From Symbiobacteriaceae bacterium (GTDB taxonomy: Bacteria > Bacillota > JAAYKD01 > WRDA01): a stretch of 8,832 bases of DNA. Shown here one piece after another: positions 1 through 4,580 of the stretch (within the stretch, counting starts at the first letter, position 1; each line of letters begins with the position of its first letter). The notes beneath the pieces were generated by a model. The model was not told the origin of the DNA. It saw nothing but the letters and a program-made list of their open reading frames with translations, and made no database searches. A program made the translations under genes and the position numbers. The DNA lies in contig WRDA01000048.1 in NCBI GenBank assembly GCA_009783675.1, forward strand, positions 1-8,832. Reading direction: 5' to 3'.

Positions 1-1
1 C

Positions 2-250
2 AAATTGGAGCCGGGATGGTCGGCGCATGTTCATCTCCGGACATGTAGTCGCTGCCATTCCATCGAAGTTAGTTATTCCAAGACCATAAGAGAAACATGT
101 CAGTCGTGTAATGGAGCAGGTAAACACTGGTACGACCCAAATTGGAACAGCCCATCAAGCCCGGTTGAAACTCCATGTGAAGAATGCGGGGGAACAGGGT
201 ATATCAGTATGCCTGTATCCGAAACACGTATCCATAAACCCAGAAGGTAG
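2..250 (+). CDS. Zinc-ribbon protein with DnaJ-like CxxCxGxG repeats, 5' end cut by window
   Basis: The reading frame is open to the left edge, so only the C-terminal part of about 82 codons is visible. A TTG at 5 could be a start, but no ribosome binding site can be checked. Counting from that TTG, there is a CxxC at residues 14-17, then CQSCNGAG at 32-39 and CEECGGTG at 58-65. The last two match the CxxCxGxG repeat of the DnaJ/Hsp40 cysteine-rich domain, where two such repeats bind one zinc ion. No J-domain is visible and the frame stops 15 residues after the last repeat, so this is probably a small stand-alone zinc-ribbon protein or the tail of a larger one, not a co-chaperone. The tail is basic (HKPRR). 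The function is unknown. The zinc-binding fold is likely; any partner is not. Confidence 0.55.
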   Translation, partial: KLEPGWSAHVHLRTCSRCHSIEVSYSKTIRETCQSCNGAGKHWYDPNWNSPSSPVETPCEECGGTGYISMPVSETRIHKPRR

Positions 251-280
251 CTTCTGAGGTGATCAAAAAAATTTTTTCTT
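241..280 (+). terminator. Weak candidate terminator after the zinc-ribbon gene
   Basis: CAGAAG (241-246) and CTTCTG (251-256) form a 6-bp stem over the stop codon. A run of seven A and six T follows at 265-277. The T tract lies too far from the stem for a classic intrinsic terminator, so this is tentative. The A/T tract may instead simply be bent DNA. Confidence 0.25.
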
Positions 281-292
281 CGTTTCGTCCGC

Positions 293-308
293 TGTTATAC
301 CTATAACA
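293..308. repeat. Inverted repeat upstream of the antitoxin promoter
   Basis: TGTTAT (293-298) and ATAACA (303-308) are perfect 6-bp arms around ACCT. The site lies about 57 bp upstream of the -35 box of the antitoxin promoter. It could be an operator, but nothing else supports that. Confidence 0.25.
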
Positions 309-365
309 TAGCTCCCTCCCCTGTTTGAAGTCCATCTACCGTTTATTTGCAAGTAAGATACCGTA

Positions 366-394
366 TTGCATATGACGCACGCACATGGTATAAT
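366..394 (+). promoter_or_regulatory. Sigma-A-type promoter of the RelB/DinJ-like gene
   Basis: The -35 box TTGCAT (366-371) and a perfect -10 box TATAAT (389-394) are separated by 17 bp. Transcription would begin near 401, just ahead of the GAGGTG ribosome binding site (402-407). This placement means the upstream in-frame TTG at 366 is part of the promoter and cannot be the start codon. A short near-palindrome, ATACCGTAT (358-366), touches the -35 box and could be an operator. Confidence 0.75.
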
Positions 395-413
395 CTACTG
401 CGAGGTGAGAGAG

Positions 414-665
414 ATGCCTAAGTCAACCACCGTAAATGTCCGTATGGACCCCAGAGTCAAGAGTGCCGTCGAGGATATATACAGGGGCCTTGGTATTTCC
501 TTATCGGATGCGGTTAATATCTTTCTCTACCAGTCACTTATTACGGGTGGTCTTCCTTTCGATTTTCGTTCGCCTCAACTCAGTCCAGAAACTGAGAATG
601 CCATAAAAGAAGCTCGCGACATTATGACCAGCTCGCCAATAGCTCGACCGCGCGTGGAACTATAG
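414..665 (+). CDS. RelB/DinJ-family antitoxin, apparently without a toxin
   Basis: The product is 83 residues from ATG 414, preceded by GAGGTG with 6-base spacing. The frame extends upstream to TTG 366, but that part overlaps the promoter. The N-terminus (NVRMDPRVK, residues 8-16), then GISLSDAVNIFLYQ and GGLPFDF, matches the RelB/DinJ ribbon-helix-helix family. Members use the N-terminal fold to bind their own promoter and a C-terminal tail to neutralise a RelE/YafQ-type mRNA interferase. The length is typical and the gene looks intact. A toxin gene normally follows within a few bases, but no RelE-like ORF is present on either strand in the next 700 bp. It may be an orphan antitoxin that protects against, or represses, a toxin encoded elsewhere. 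The family call is firm; the role is inferred. Confidence 0.82.
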   Translation: MPKSTTVNVRMDPRVKSAVEDIYRGLGISLSDAVNIFLYQSLITGGLPFDFRSPQLSPETENAIKEARDIMTSSPIARPRVEL

Positions 666-670
666 TTCCA
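655..670. repeat. Perfect 16-bp palindrome over the antitoxin stop codon
   Basis: TGGAACTA (655-662) and TAGTTCCA (663-670) form a perfect palindrome with no spacer, containing the TAG stop at 663-665. Its size suits a dimeric DNA-binding protein site such as an operator or parS. About 0.13 such sites would be expected by chance in a window of this length, so coincidence is possible. Confidence 0.4.
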
Positions 671-750
671 TGGCGCATATCTTTACCCGGATATATGCAT
701 CATCTTTACTACACTTACCCCCAATAATCAGGATATAGTGTTCCAATAAG

Positions 751-788
751 CAAAAGGGAAAGAGCACCGCGTTACCAGCGCGATGCTC
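751..788 (-). terminator. Intrinsic terminator of module A, minus strand
   Basis: On the minus strand, GAGCATCGCG (788-779) pairs with CGCGGTGCTC (771-762) through ten pairs including one U-G, around a 7-base loop. TTTCCCTTTT (761-752) follows. The same arrangement recurs at 1170-1141. Confidence 0.5.
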
Positions 789-930
789 CCTATAATCCCA
801 ACAGGTGGCTACCAACCACCTACGCTTATTAACCTCAAGTGTTCTCTCCTGCTCCGACCAAGATCTGGAGGGAACCACTACCCACAACCCTTCTTCTTTG
901 GAGGGGGGTCAGCTTTGCTGTAAGTTTACC
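751..930 (-). ncRNA. Candidate antisense-type RNA, upstream copy (module A)
   Basis: This stretch shares its layout with 1141-1308. Both have AAAGGGAAA on the plus strand (753-761 here), a strong hairpin, a second hairpin, a variable pyrimidine-rich part, and GGTCAGCTTTGCT (907-919 here). Read on the minus strand, the RNA would end in a 10-bp stem (788-779 with 771-762) followed by TTTCCCTTTT, which looks like an intrinsic terminator. That stem has a U-G wobble on the minus strand but a C-A mismatch on the plus strand, which favours minus transcription. The next stem (AGGTGG/CCACCT, 796-814) has loop UUGGUAG and the terminator loop is CUGGUAA. Both contain the YUNR U-turn motif common in antisense-RNA recognition loops. 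A third stem (841-849 with 867-875) has its U-G pair on the plus strand, so the strand evidence is mixed. The 5' end is unresolved. Confidence 0.42.
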
Positions 931-951
931 ACAGGGTTTAAAAGAATGCAA
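923..951 (-). promoter_or_regulatory. Possible minus-strand promoter for module A
   Basis: On the minus strand, TTGCAT (951-946) and TAAACT (928-923) are 17 bp apart. The -10 box is only a 4/6 match. The predicted start near 916 would fall inside the block shared by both modules, so the true start may lie further upstream. Confidence 0.25.
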
Positions 952-1017
952 TACCCTATTTCTCATTTCTGCGAATTTCATCCTCCCCTACCCCATCGTT
1001 ATCCAGCCAATGTGGCT

Positions 1018-1026
1018 TGATATAAA
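1018..1026 (+). promoter_or_regulatory. Extended -10 promoter, likely start of the rep leader transcript
   Basis: TGATATAAA fits the extended -10 pattern TGnTATAAT with one mismatch. No good -35 box is visible 16-18 bp upstream, which extended -10 promoters can tolerate. Transcription would start near 1033, 18 bases before the ribosome binding site of the 18-codon leader ORF, and run through module B into rep. Confidence 0.4.
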
Positions 1027-1062
1027 TAAAAGGCAATAATTCTAATTTGAAAGGAGTGGTCA

Positions 1063-1119
1063 ATGAAAAGGAGCGAAGATAACAGTTATTTGACCTTATT
1101 TGTGAGTTTGACATCCTAA
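1063..1119 (+). CDS. 18-residue leader peptide upstream of rep
   Basis: ATG 1063 is preceded by AAGGAG (1051-1056) with ideal 6-base spacing, and the ORF ends at TAA 1117-1119. The peptide is MKRSEDNSYLTLFVSLTS, with no signal sequence or recognisable domain. It lies between the two hairpin modules and 22 bases upstream of module B, in the expected 5' leader of rep. Short leader ORFs in plasmid rep mRNAs, such as tap in IncFII plasmids, couple ribosome movement to unfolding of the rep start region. A similar role is inferred here from position and the strong ribosome binding site only. It could also be a chance ORF. Confidence 0.4.
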   Translation: MKRSEDNSYLTLFVSLTS

Positions 1120-1140
1120 TTTAACCAGATGACCGATGGC

Positions 1141-1170
1141 AAAGGGAAAAGCATCGTGTTACCACGATGC
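1141..1170 (-). terminator. Intrinsic terminator of the rep countertranscript, minus strand
   Basis: GCATCGTG and CACGATGC form a perfect 8-bp stem (1151-1158 with 1163-1170). Its minus-strand loop is GTAA, a GNRA-type tetraloop. Read on the minus strand, TTTTCCCTTT (1150-1141) follows directly. No T run follows on the plus strand, so it works in one direction only. Confidence 0.65.
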
Positions 1171-1308
1171 CGAGATGCCATAGGGTTGCGGTTCGCAGCC
1201 GCCCCTAAGTCGGTCACCACCCAGTTCCCAGCCTTTCCACTCCCGGCAAAAGAGTAAAATGGAAAAGGTCAGCTTTGCTATTACCTTTACTAAGAAAGGG
1301 AGGTCTCC
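1141..1308 (-). ncRNA. Candidate countertranscript RNA opposing the rep leader (module B)
   Basis: A near-consensus minus-strand promoter (1343-1315) predicts a start at about 1308. About 165 bases later, a perfect 8-bp hairpin (1170-1151) is followed by TTTTCCCTTT, a convincing intrinsic terminator. The RNA would be fully complementary to the rep leader, including the AAAGGGAGG ribosome binding site at 1295-1303. Its first hairpin (CCTTT/AAAGG, 1299-1284) has loop CUUAGU, which contains the YUNR U-turn motif. The matching sense hairpin sequesters part of that ribosome binding site. A second hairpin (AGGG/CCCT with GCGG/CCGC) lies at about 1180-1204. Antisense RNAs over the rep leader are known copy-number regulators, including in RepA_N plasmids such as pSK41 (RNAI). 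Promoter, size, terminator and location agree; the activity is inferred. Confidence 0.62.
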
Positions 1309-1317
1309 GATGTGATT
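1295..1317 (+). promoter_or_regulatory. Ribosome binding site followed by an overlapping ATG-TGA / GTG start
   Basis: AAAGGGAGG (1295-1303) lies 6 bases before ATG 1310, which is followed at once by TGA (1313-1315). The GTG overlapping it (1312) opens a frame that runs without a stop into rep and would add 38 residues. A second ATG-TGA with overlapping GTG occurs at 1424-1429. This site may initiate a longer Rep form, act as a start-stop element, or give a ribosome that unfolds the downstream hairpin. The 38-residue extension does not resemble RepA_N N-termini, so rep is annotated from 1426. Confidence 0.4.
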
Positions 1318-1343
1318 ATAGCACGTCGATTCCTCAGTGTAAA
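1315..1343 (-). promoter_or_regulatory. Strong minus-strand promoter driving the countertranscript
   Basis: On the minus strand, TTTACA (1343-1338) and a perfect TATAAT (1320-1315) are 17 bp apart. No minus-strand protein gene lies downstream, so the product is expected to be the RNA described as module B. Confidence 0.7.
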
Positions 1344-1347
1344 GCAC

Positions 1348-1405
1348 CTTTTTCACGGAAAGACTAATAAAACATGGTTATTGTGTTTCTTTTTCCGTAA
1401 AAAAG
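1348..1405 (+). repeat. Long inverted repeat just upstream of the rep start
   Basis: CTTTTTCACGGAAA (1348-1361) is complementary to TTTCCGTAAAAAAG (1392-1405) at 13 of 14 positions. The 30-base loop holds a smaller AATAA/TTATT hairpin (1366-1370, 1378-1382). The stem ends 5 bases before the rep ribosome binding site region (1411-1418). It could restrict ribosome access in the mRNA, act as a protein site in DNA, or act as a transcription pause hairpin. It falls inside the 38-codon in-frame extension, so a ribosome entering at 1312 would melt it. Confidence 0.55.
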
Positions 1406-1425
1406 TATGTGAGAGGAGATCGAAT

Positions 1426-2712
1426 GTGAGTTATTTTGCGTTAGTGCCAGTAGCAGGCCAGTTCGACCAGGTGCCTAGTGTTCTTTTTAGCTCAGATTAT
1501 ATAGATCTTTCGATGGCAGCAAAGCTTCTCTACACCCGCATGCTCAGTCTGACCAGCTGCTCTGCGTATCACGATTATCAAGACCAAAAAGGAGTATATA
1601 TCACCTTAAGCCGATCCGGTATAATGAGATATCTGGATTGCGCCCAGCAGAAAGCGACGATGGTAATCAAAGAGCTGGTGAAACATAATCTAATCACTTT
1701 AGAAAGTGAAGGAGTAAATAGGGGCAGAATATATCTTAGAGCAGCAAAAGGGATGCTCGCCGACTCATCCGCAGATTACTTTCACACTCCGCATAAACCA
1801 CAGTTCTTCTTCTGGAAGCTCCCGCGCAAGCTTCCTGCCAACCTTTCGGAAGGCGCGCGCATACTATACGCTTATCTGTCGGATGTAATCAGGACGACTA
1901 AGGCTGGTGGGATTTCTCTGATTAAGTCAGTTTTGGCAAAGATACTCCACGCAGACAGAAGAGTAGTAGGTAAATGGGTCAACGAACTCTCTGCAGCTAA
2001 TCTGATTGTCAAAGATTCCTCCCCTGTTACTCCGAAGTCTATACTTTCAACCGCCACACAAAAAAGCACTCCTGCATCCATGCTGAGTAGCAGCAGAGGA
2101 GCAAGAGATGAAAAGGCAGTGACCAGGTTCAGCGAGGAAAATGAAGAGAGAGTATCCCGAGTGGTCCGACTAGAAACTCTGGTCGATACAAAACTCAGGG
2201 TAGGCATTCCAGTTAGACCAGAGATGTATCATCAAAGGCAGGATGATTTATGCTCACCGAATATCATATCCACAGAGGAGATCAAGGAACGCATCGACTA
2301 CGATTTCCAACTACAGCACTCCCCCGCCTTCGCAAACTTAGTTCTGGATAGTTCGGTCTCCGTTCTGGAGAAACTACTTCAAGGGAAAGAGAATGTGAAG
2401 GTAGGTGACAAAATTCATCCCGGCGACGAAGTCAGGAAGATACTCATGAACTTCACCAAGCGCCACATGACGGCCGTGCTGGACAGTTTTAAGAGATACT
2501 CAGGTCTCATTCGTAACCCGGATACCTGGTTGAAAGTAGTAATGATTAATACAGTATTGGAGCATCCAGACATCAACTCTCCTGCTCAATCATCGCCACG
2601 AAACTTAATATCAAATAACCTTAGAAGGTCAGGGTTCAGTGTTGGTTCTCTTGGTGCGCGCCAGGAAACACATGAGGAACGCAAAGCTCGCTTCGACAGA
2701 CTGCTCGAATGA
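1426..2712 (+). CDS. RepA_N-family plasmid replication initiator
   Basis: This 428-residue protein starts replication by binding the origin. The GTG 1426 start has AGGAG (1414-1418) with 7-base spacing; the frame extends back to GTG 1312. Residues about 12-92 form a RepA_N winged-helix domain, with the typical layout VPSVLF..DLS..AKLLY, a beta-hairpin, then a recognition-helix segment ending HNLI. Residues about 125-197 look like a second winged helix built the same way (KLPANLSEGARILYAYL to LSAANLIV), suggesting internal duplication. After a Ser/Thr-rich linker (about 198-240), residues about 285-382 resemble DUF6017, the C-terminal domain of many Clostridia RepA_N proteins (RIDYDFQLQ, KVGDKIHPGDEVRK, IRNPDTWLKVVM). 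No frame damage is visible. In this family the origin often lies inside or beside the gene. The upstream antisense RNA and hairpins suggest copy control at the level of translation. Confidence 0.85.
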   Translation: MSYFALVPVAGQFDQVPSVLFSSDYIDLSMAAKLLYTRMLSLTSCSAYHDYQDQKGVYITLSRSGIMRYLDCAQQKATMVIKELVKHNLITLESEGVNRGRIYLRAAKGMLADSSADYFHTPHKPQFFFWKLPRKLPANLSEGARILYAYLSDVIRTTKAGGISLIKSVLAKILHADRRVVGKWVNELSAANLIVKDSSPVTPKSILSTATQKSTPASMLSSSRGARDEKAVTRFSEENEERVSRVVRLETLVDTKLRVGIPVRPEMYHQRQDDLCSPNIISTEEIKERIDYDFQLQHSPAFANLVLDSSVSVLEKLLQGKENVKVGDKIHPGDEVRKILMNFTKRHMTAVLDSFKRYSGLIRNPDTWLKVVMINTVLEHPDINSPAQSSPRNLISNNLRRSGFSVGSLGARQETHEERKARFDRLLE

Positions 2713-2786
2713 ACTGTGCACATTTCATCTTAACAAGAATCTCGCAAAAGCCATATCCTCCACAATGACATAACACTTTCTCCCAG

Positions 2787-2821
2787 TAGAGATATCTTAG
2801 AGATATAGTACCTAGAGATAT
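2787..2821. repeat. Three iteron-like copies of TAGAGATAT
   Basis: Exact direct repeats of TAGAGATAT start at 2787, 2798 and 2813, so the steps are 11 and 15 bp. They begin 75 bp after the rep stop. Clustered direct repeats beside a rep gene often bind the initiator (iterons) or a partition protein. The 11-bp step, about one helical turn, fits stacked protein binding. No exact DnaA box (TTATCCACA) was found nearby. Confidence 0.5.
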
Positions 2822-2825
2822 ATGA

Positions 2826-2851
2826 GTCAGTCATAGTCCTGACCGACTGAC
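2826..2851. repeat. Nested inverted repeat next to the iterons
   Basis: GTCAGTC (2826-2832) and GACTGAC (2845-2851) are perfect 7-bp arms. Inside them GTC and GAC form a smaller stem. No T run follows on either strand, so it is unlikely to be a terminator. A 10-bp palindrome, TTCAGCTGAA, follows at 2864-2873. Confidence 0.4.
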
Positions 2852-2960
2852 ACAAAAACTAATTTCAGCTGAATAGCCTATATTACAAATGCTGAGGAAT
2901 AATCGATTCACTCTATATTCTCATTATGCAGTAAAACAAGTGTTTTAGCCTTAATAAACT

Positions 2961-3017
2961 CAAAAAATGCCTGTTTTTTGCGAGGTGACTAATAGTCACC
3001 TGAAAATAGTTTTTTCA
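2961..3017 (+). repeat. Three adjacent hairpins, possibly including the rep terminator
   Basis: Three inverted repeats lie side by side: CAAAAAA/TTTTTTG (2961-2967, 2974-2980), the perfect 8-bp AGGTGACT/AGTCACCT around AAT (2983-2990, 2994-3001), and TGAAAA/TTTTCA (3001-3006, 3012-3017). A T6 run at 3010-3015 follows the middle stem by 8 bases, so this could end rep transcription. A further half-site, AGGTGA, occurs at about 3023-3028. An alternative is an origin or single-strand initiation structure. Confidence 0.4.
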
Positions 3018-3097
3018 ATTATCCAGGTGAAACCTTGTATATTCAAACAGTCGCAGATAACTCTTTATGGTTTAACTTTTTGCTTGTGTTTGAAAAG

Positions 3098-3598
3098 TTA
3101 CTCTGTCGGATGTCCATCCAACTTCTTGATAAACTCATTAATGCAAGTGTACCCGGCTTTTTGCATAACTCTGTTGGAAGCGTAATTGAAAGATTGAACC
3201 AAAGCGTTCATGTCAGAATAACCGTATCGATCGAACAAATATGAGGTAAATCCAACAACAGCTTGTGTAGCGTAACCCATCCTGAGGAACTCCTGGTTAA
3301 TAAAATAAGCCACAGCAGCTATTTCTCTACCAAAGTCATCGCCACCAACATTGATCTGCCCTGCCAATATCCCTTTTTCCTTGTGTACTATGGCATAACT
3401 AATAAAATGCTCGATTGTGGTGTACGCCTCGTGGCGCTGATTTACTTTTGCTATCCACTTCCCAATCCACTCTTAAGGATTGTCCCAGTCAAGAAGCCAG
3501 ATCTGAATGTGACCTTACTGAATGATTTTTATCAGATCCTGCTCATCTTCCGGATTCCATTGGCGCAACAGTAAATCGGACGTAGTAAGTATTGTCAC
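3098..3598 (-). pseudogene. GNAT acetyltransferase pseudogene with two in-frame TAA codons
   Basis: Read from GTG 3598, one frame runs 166 codons and looks like a full-length RimJ/RimL-type GNAT N-acetyltransferase, a family that transfers acetyl from acetyl-CoA to an amine. The start matches the family (LLLRQWNPEDEQDL). The acetyl-CoA-binding region is clear in the second half (FLRMGYATQAV, an imperfect R/QxxGxG/A loop), followed by NYASNRVMQKAGY, the classic N.aS..vm.K.GF motif. The frame is broken by TAA at codon 28 (3517-3515) and codon 42 (3475-3473). Homology continues on both sides of each, so both look like point mutations in sense codons. The longest open part starts at about 3367 and lacks the N-terminal third. 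TAA is a normal stop here, ending parA and parB, so recoding is unlikely. The gene is probably inactive cargo. Confidence 0.75.
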
Positions 3599-3698
3599 TA
3601 TGAGTCTGCTCTCCTTTTCTCCTAGTGAACGCTCCTACAGGCAGTAAAATGCTAAAAACATCTGATACTGTAGATGATGTAATGGCAGCGAACAATTA

Positions 3699-4099
3699 TC
3701 AGACAACGATCTCCATCCCGTCGTAAGTAAACTTAACTCCTGAGCAATTCATCTCCAGCCGGACGCAATCTTGGTATGATTTCCCCAGTCTTCCTCGATA
3801 TGAGTTATGATGACCTCTGGCACGGACAGATCATTTTTAAGTGTAAGAACATCTTCGATGCTTAATAACTCCTGACGCAGAGGATAATCACGACCGATAA
3901 ATCTGTTATCCTTCATAGTGCTGCCGACGAAAGTATAACCGATAATCAGCAGATCTGCGTTGAGCATAGAATAGTCCTGTGGGAATGGTTTGCAATCACA
4001 GGGAGCATAGATAACTTTACGCCCGTTGCTTTCAAAGAGGAAGATGGATACGGATTTTCTTTTTTTACTGGTATAGCCGTTATCTTTATCTTCCCTCAA
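3699..4099 (-). pseudogene. Metallo-beta-lactamase-fold hydrolase remnant with a one-base frameshift
   Basis: The minus-strand frame from about 4099 encodes the C-terminal half of an MBL-fold protein: VIYAPCDCKPFP (a strand leading to the metal-binding Asp), NADLLIIGYTFVG, LSIEDVLTLK, then IITHIEEDWG with the late conserved His. The frame then runs off into a stop at about 3749. The next frame continues the expected ending (KSYQDCVRLE to GVKFTYDGMEIVV, stop 3701-3699). Restoring one G in the GGGG run at 3786-3783 would join the two. A second break may exist near 4050, because KITAIPVKKEN, which suits the preceding segment, is in another frame behind a TGA at 4096. The N-terminal HxHxDH metal site was not found in 4100-4440. 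It is most likely a decayed gene; a sequencing error at the G run is the alternative. Confidence 0.65.
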
Positions 4100-4407
4100 T
4101 CTGACCTCAGTGTTATGGCCAGCTTACTGATTCTCCAGGAGTTGCTCCCCCGCTCTGAGGGCATAACCCGCTCGGTAACAGTAAGAGACGCACGAAGCGA
4201 TACCTCAATGTGATCGTTAAAGAAGGCTTCAATGTAAACGATGAAGAGAATGTAACTTAATAATATTTGTACAATATAAAGAATAACTTGATGGCATGGT
4301 ATATATGCGGTGGCGTGGATGTAAACCATCTTTTTCGGAGGAGTGGTTTTCAGTATTTACATGAAGATAGATATTGGAAAATATTAAGAAGATATTGTCA
4401 AAAAGTA
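4100..4407. other. Gene-free, AT-rich stretch upstream of the MBL remnant
   Basis: No ORF here has convincing protein character on either strand. The minus strand probably carries the eroded N-terminal part of the MBL-fold gene: one frame ends at a TGA at 4096 and then resumes family-like sequence. No repeat, tRNA or promoter stands out before the promoter at 4408. Confidence 0.4.
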
Positions 4408-4436
4408 TTGACAAAGATCACGACAGGTTCTAGAAT
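4408..4436 (+). promoter_or_regulatory. Near-consensus plus-strand promoter ahead of the structured region
   Basis: A perfect TTGACA (4408-4413) and TAGAAT (4431-4436) are 17 bp apart, giving a start near 4443. This is one of the best plus-strand promoter matches in the window. It lies about 570 bp before parA, so it drives either a long structured parAB leader or a separate RNA. Confidence 0.7.
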
Positions 4437-4439
4437 GTC

Positions 4440-4490
4440 CATAGAAAAATAAGTGGGATTGCCGAGCTTGAAAGCGCCCCAGGCAATCCC
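4440..4490 (-). terminator. Terminator-like hairpin read on the minus strand
   Basis: On the minus strand, the 9-bp stem GGGATTGCC/GGCAATCCC is followed by ACTTATTTTTCTAT (4454-4441). It could stop leftward transcription before it enters the plus-strand promoter. No firm minus-strand gene lies upstream of it, and the same stem is the first hairpin of the plus-strand RNA. Confidence 0.4.
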
Positions 4491-4580
4491 CAGTGTCCTG
4501 TCACTTGCGATGGCGGGACACCAAGGTTATCATACCATGAATATGGGTCCATTTGCAACCACCAAGGGAGGATTCTCTTA

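Noticed and set aside
762..790. T-box-like sequence (TGGTAACGCG on the minus strand)
   Set aside because: No stem I, specifier loop or downstream minus-strand aminoacyl-tRNA synthetase or amino acid gene is present, and the stretch is the loop and arm of the terminator hairpin.
660..1356. Short ORFs on both strands over the two RNA modules
   Set aside because: They overlap hairpins and terminators, lack ribosome binding sites and encode nothing recognisable. Only the 18-codon leader has start signals.
1312..1425. Rep starting at GTG 1312
   Set aside because: The added 38 residues do not look like a RepA_N N-terminus and overlap the antisense promoter and the long inverted repeat. The GTG at 1426 has its own good ribosome binding site. 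The earlier site is kept only as a possible regulatory start.
1000..3025. DnaA boxes (TTATCCAGC near 1000, TTATCCAGG near 3018)
   Set aside because: Both differ from TTATCCACA at two positions and are isolated.
2967..3574. Plus-strand ORFs across the GNAT region
   Set aside because: They are antisense shadows of the acetyltransferase frame, without ribosome binding sites or domains.
3098..3598. TAA read as a sense codon in the GNAT gene
   Set aside because: TAA ends parA and parB normally in this window, so nonsense mutation is the simpler explanation.
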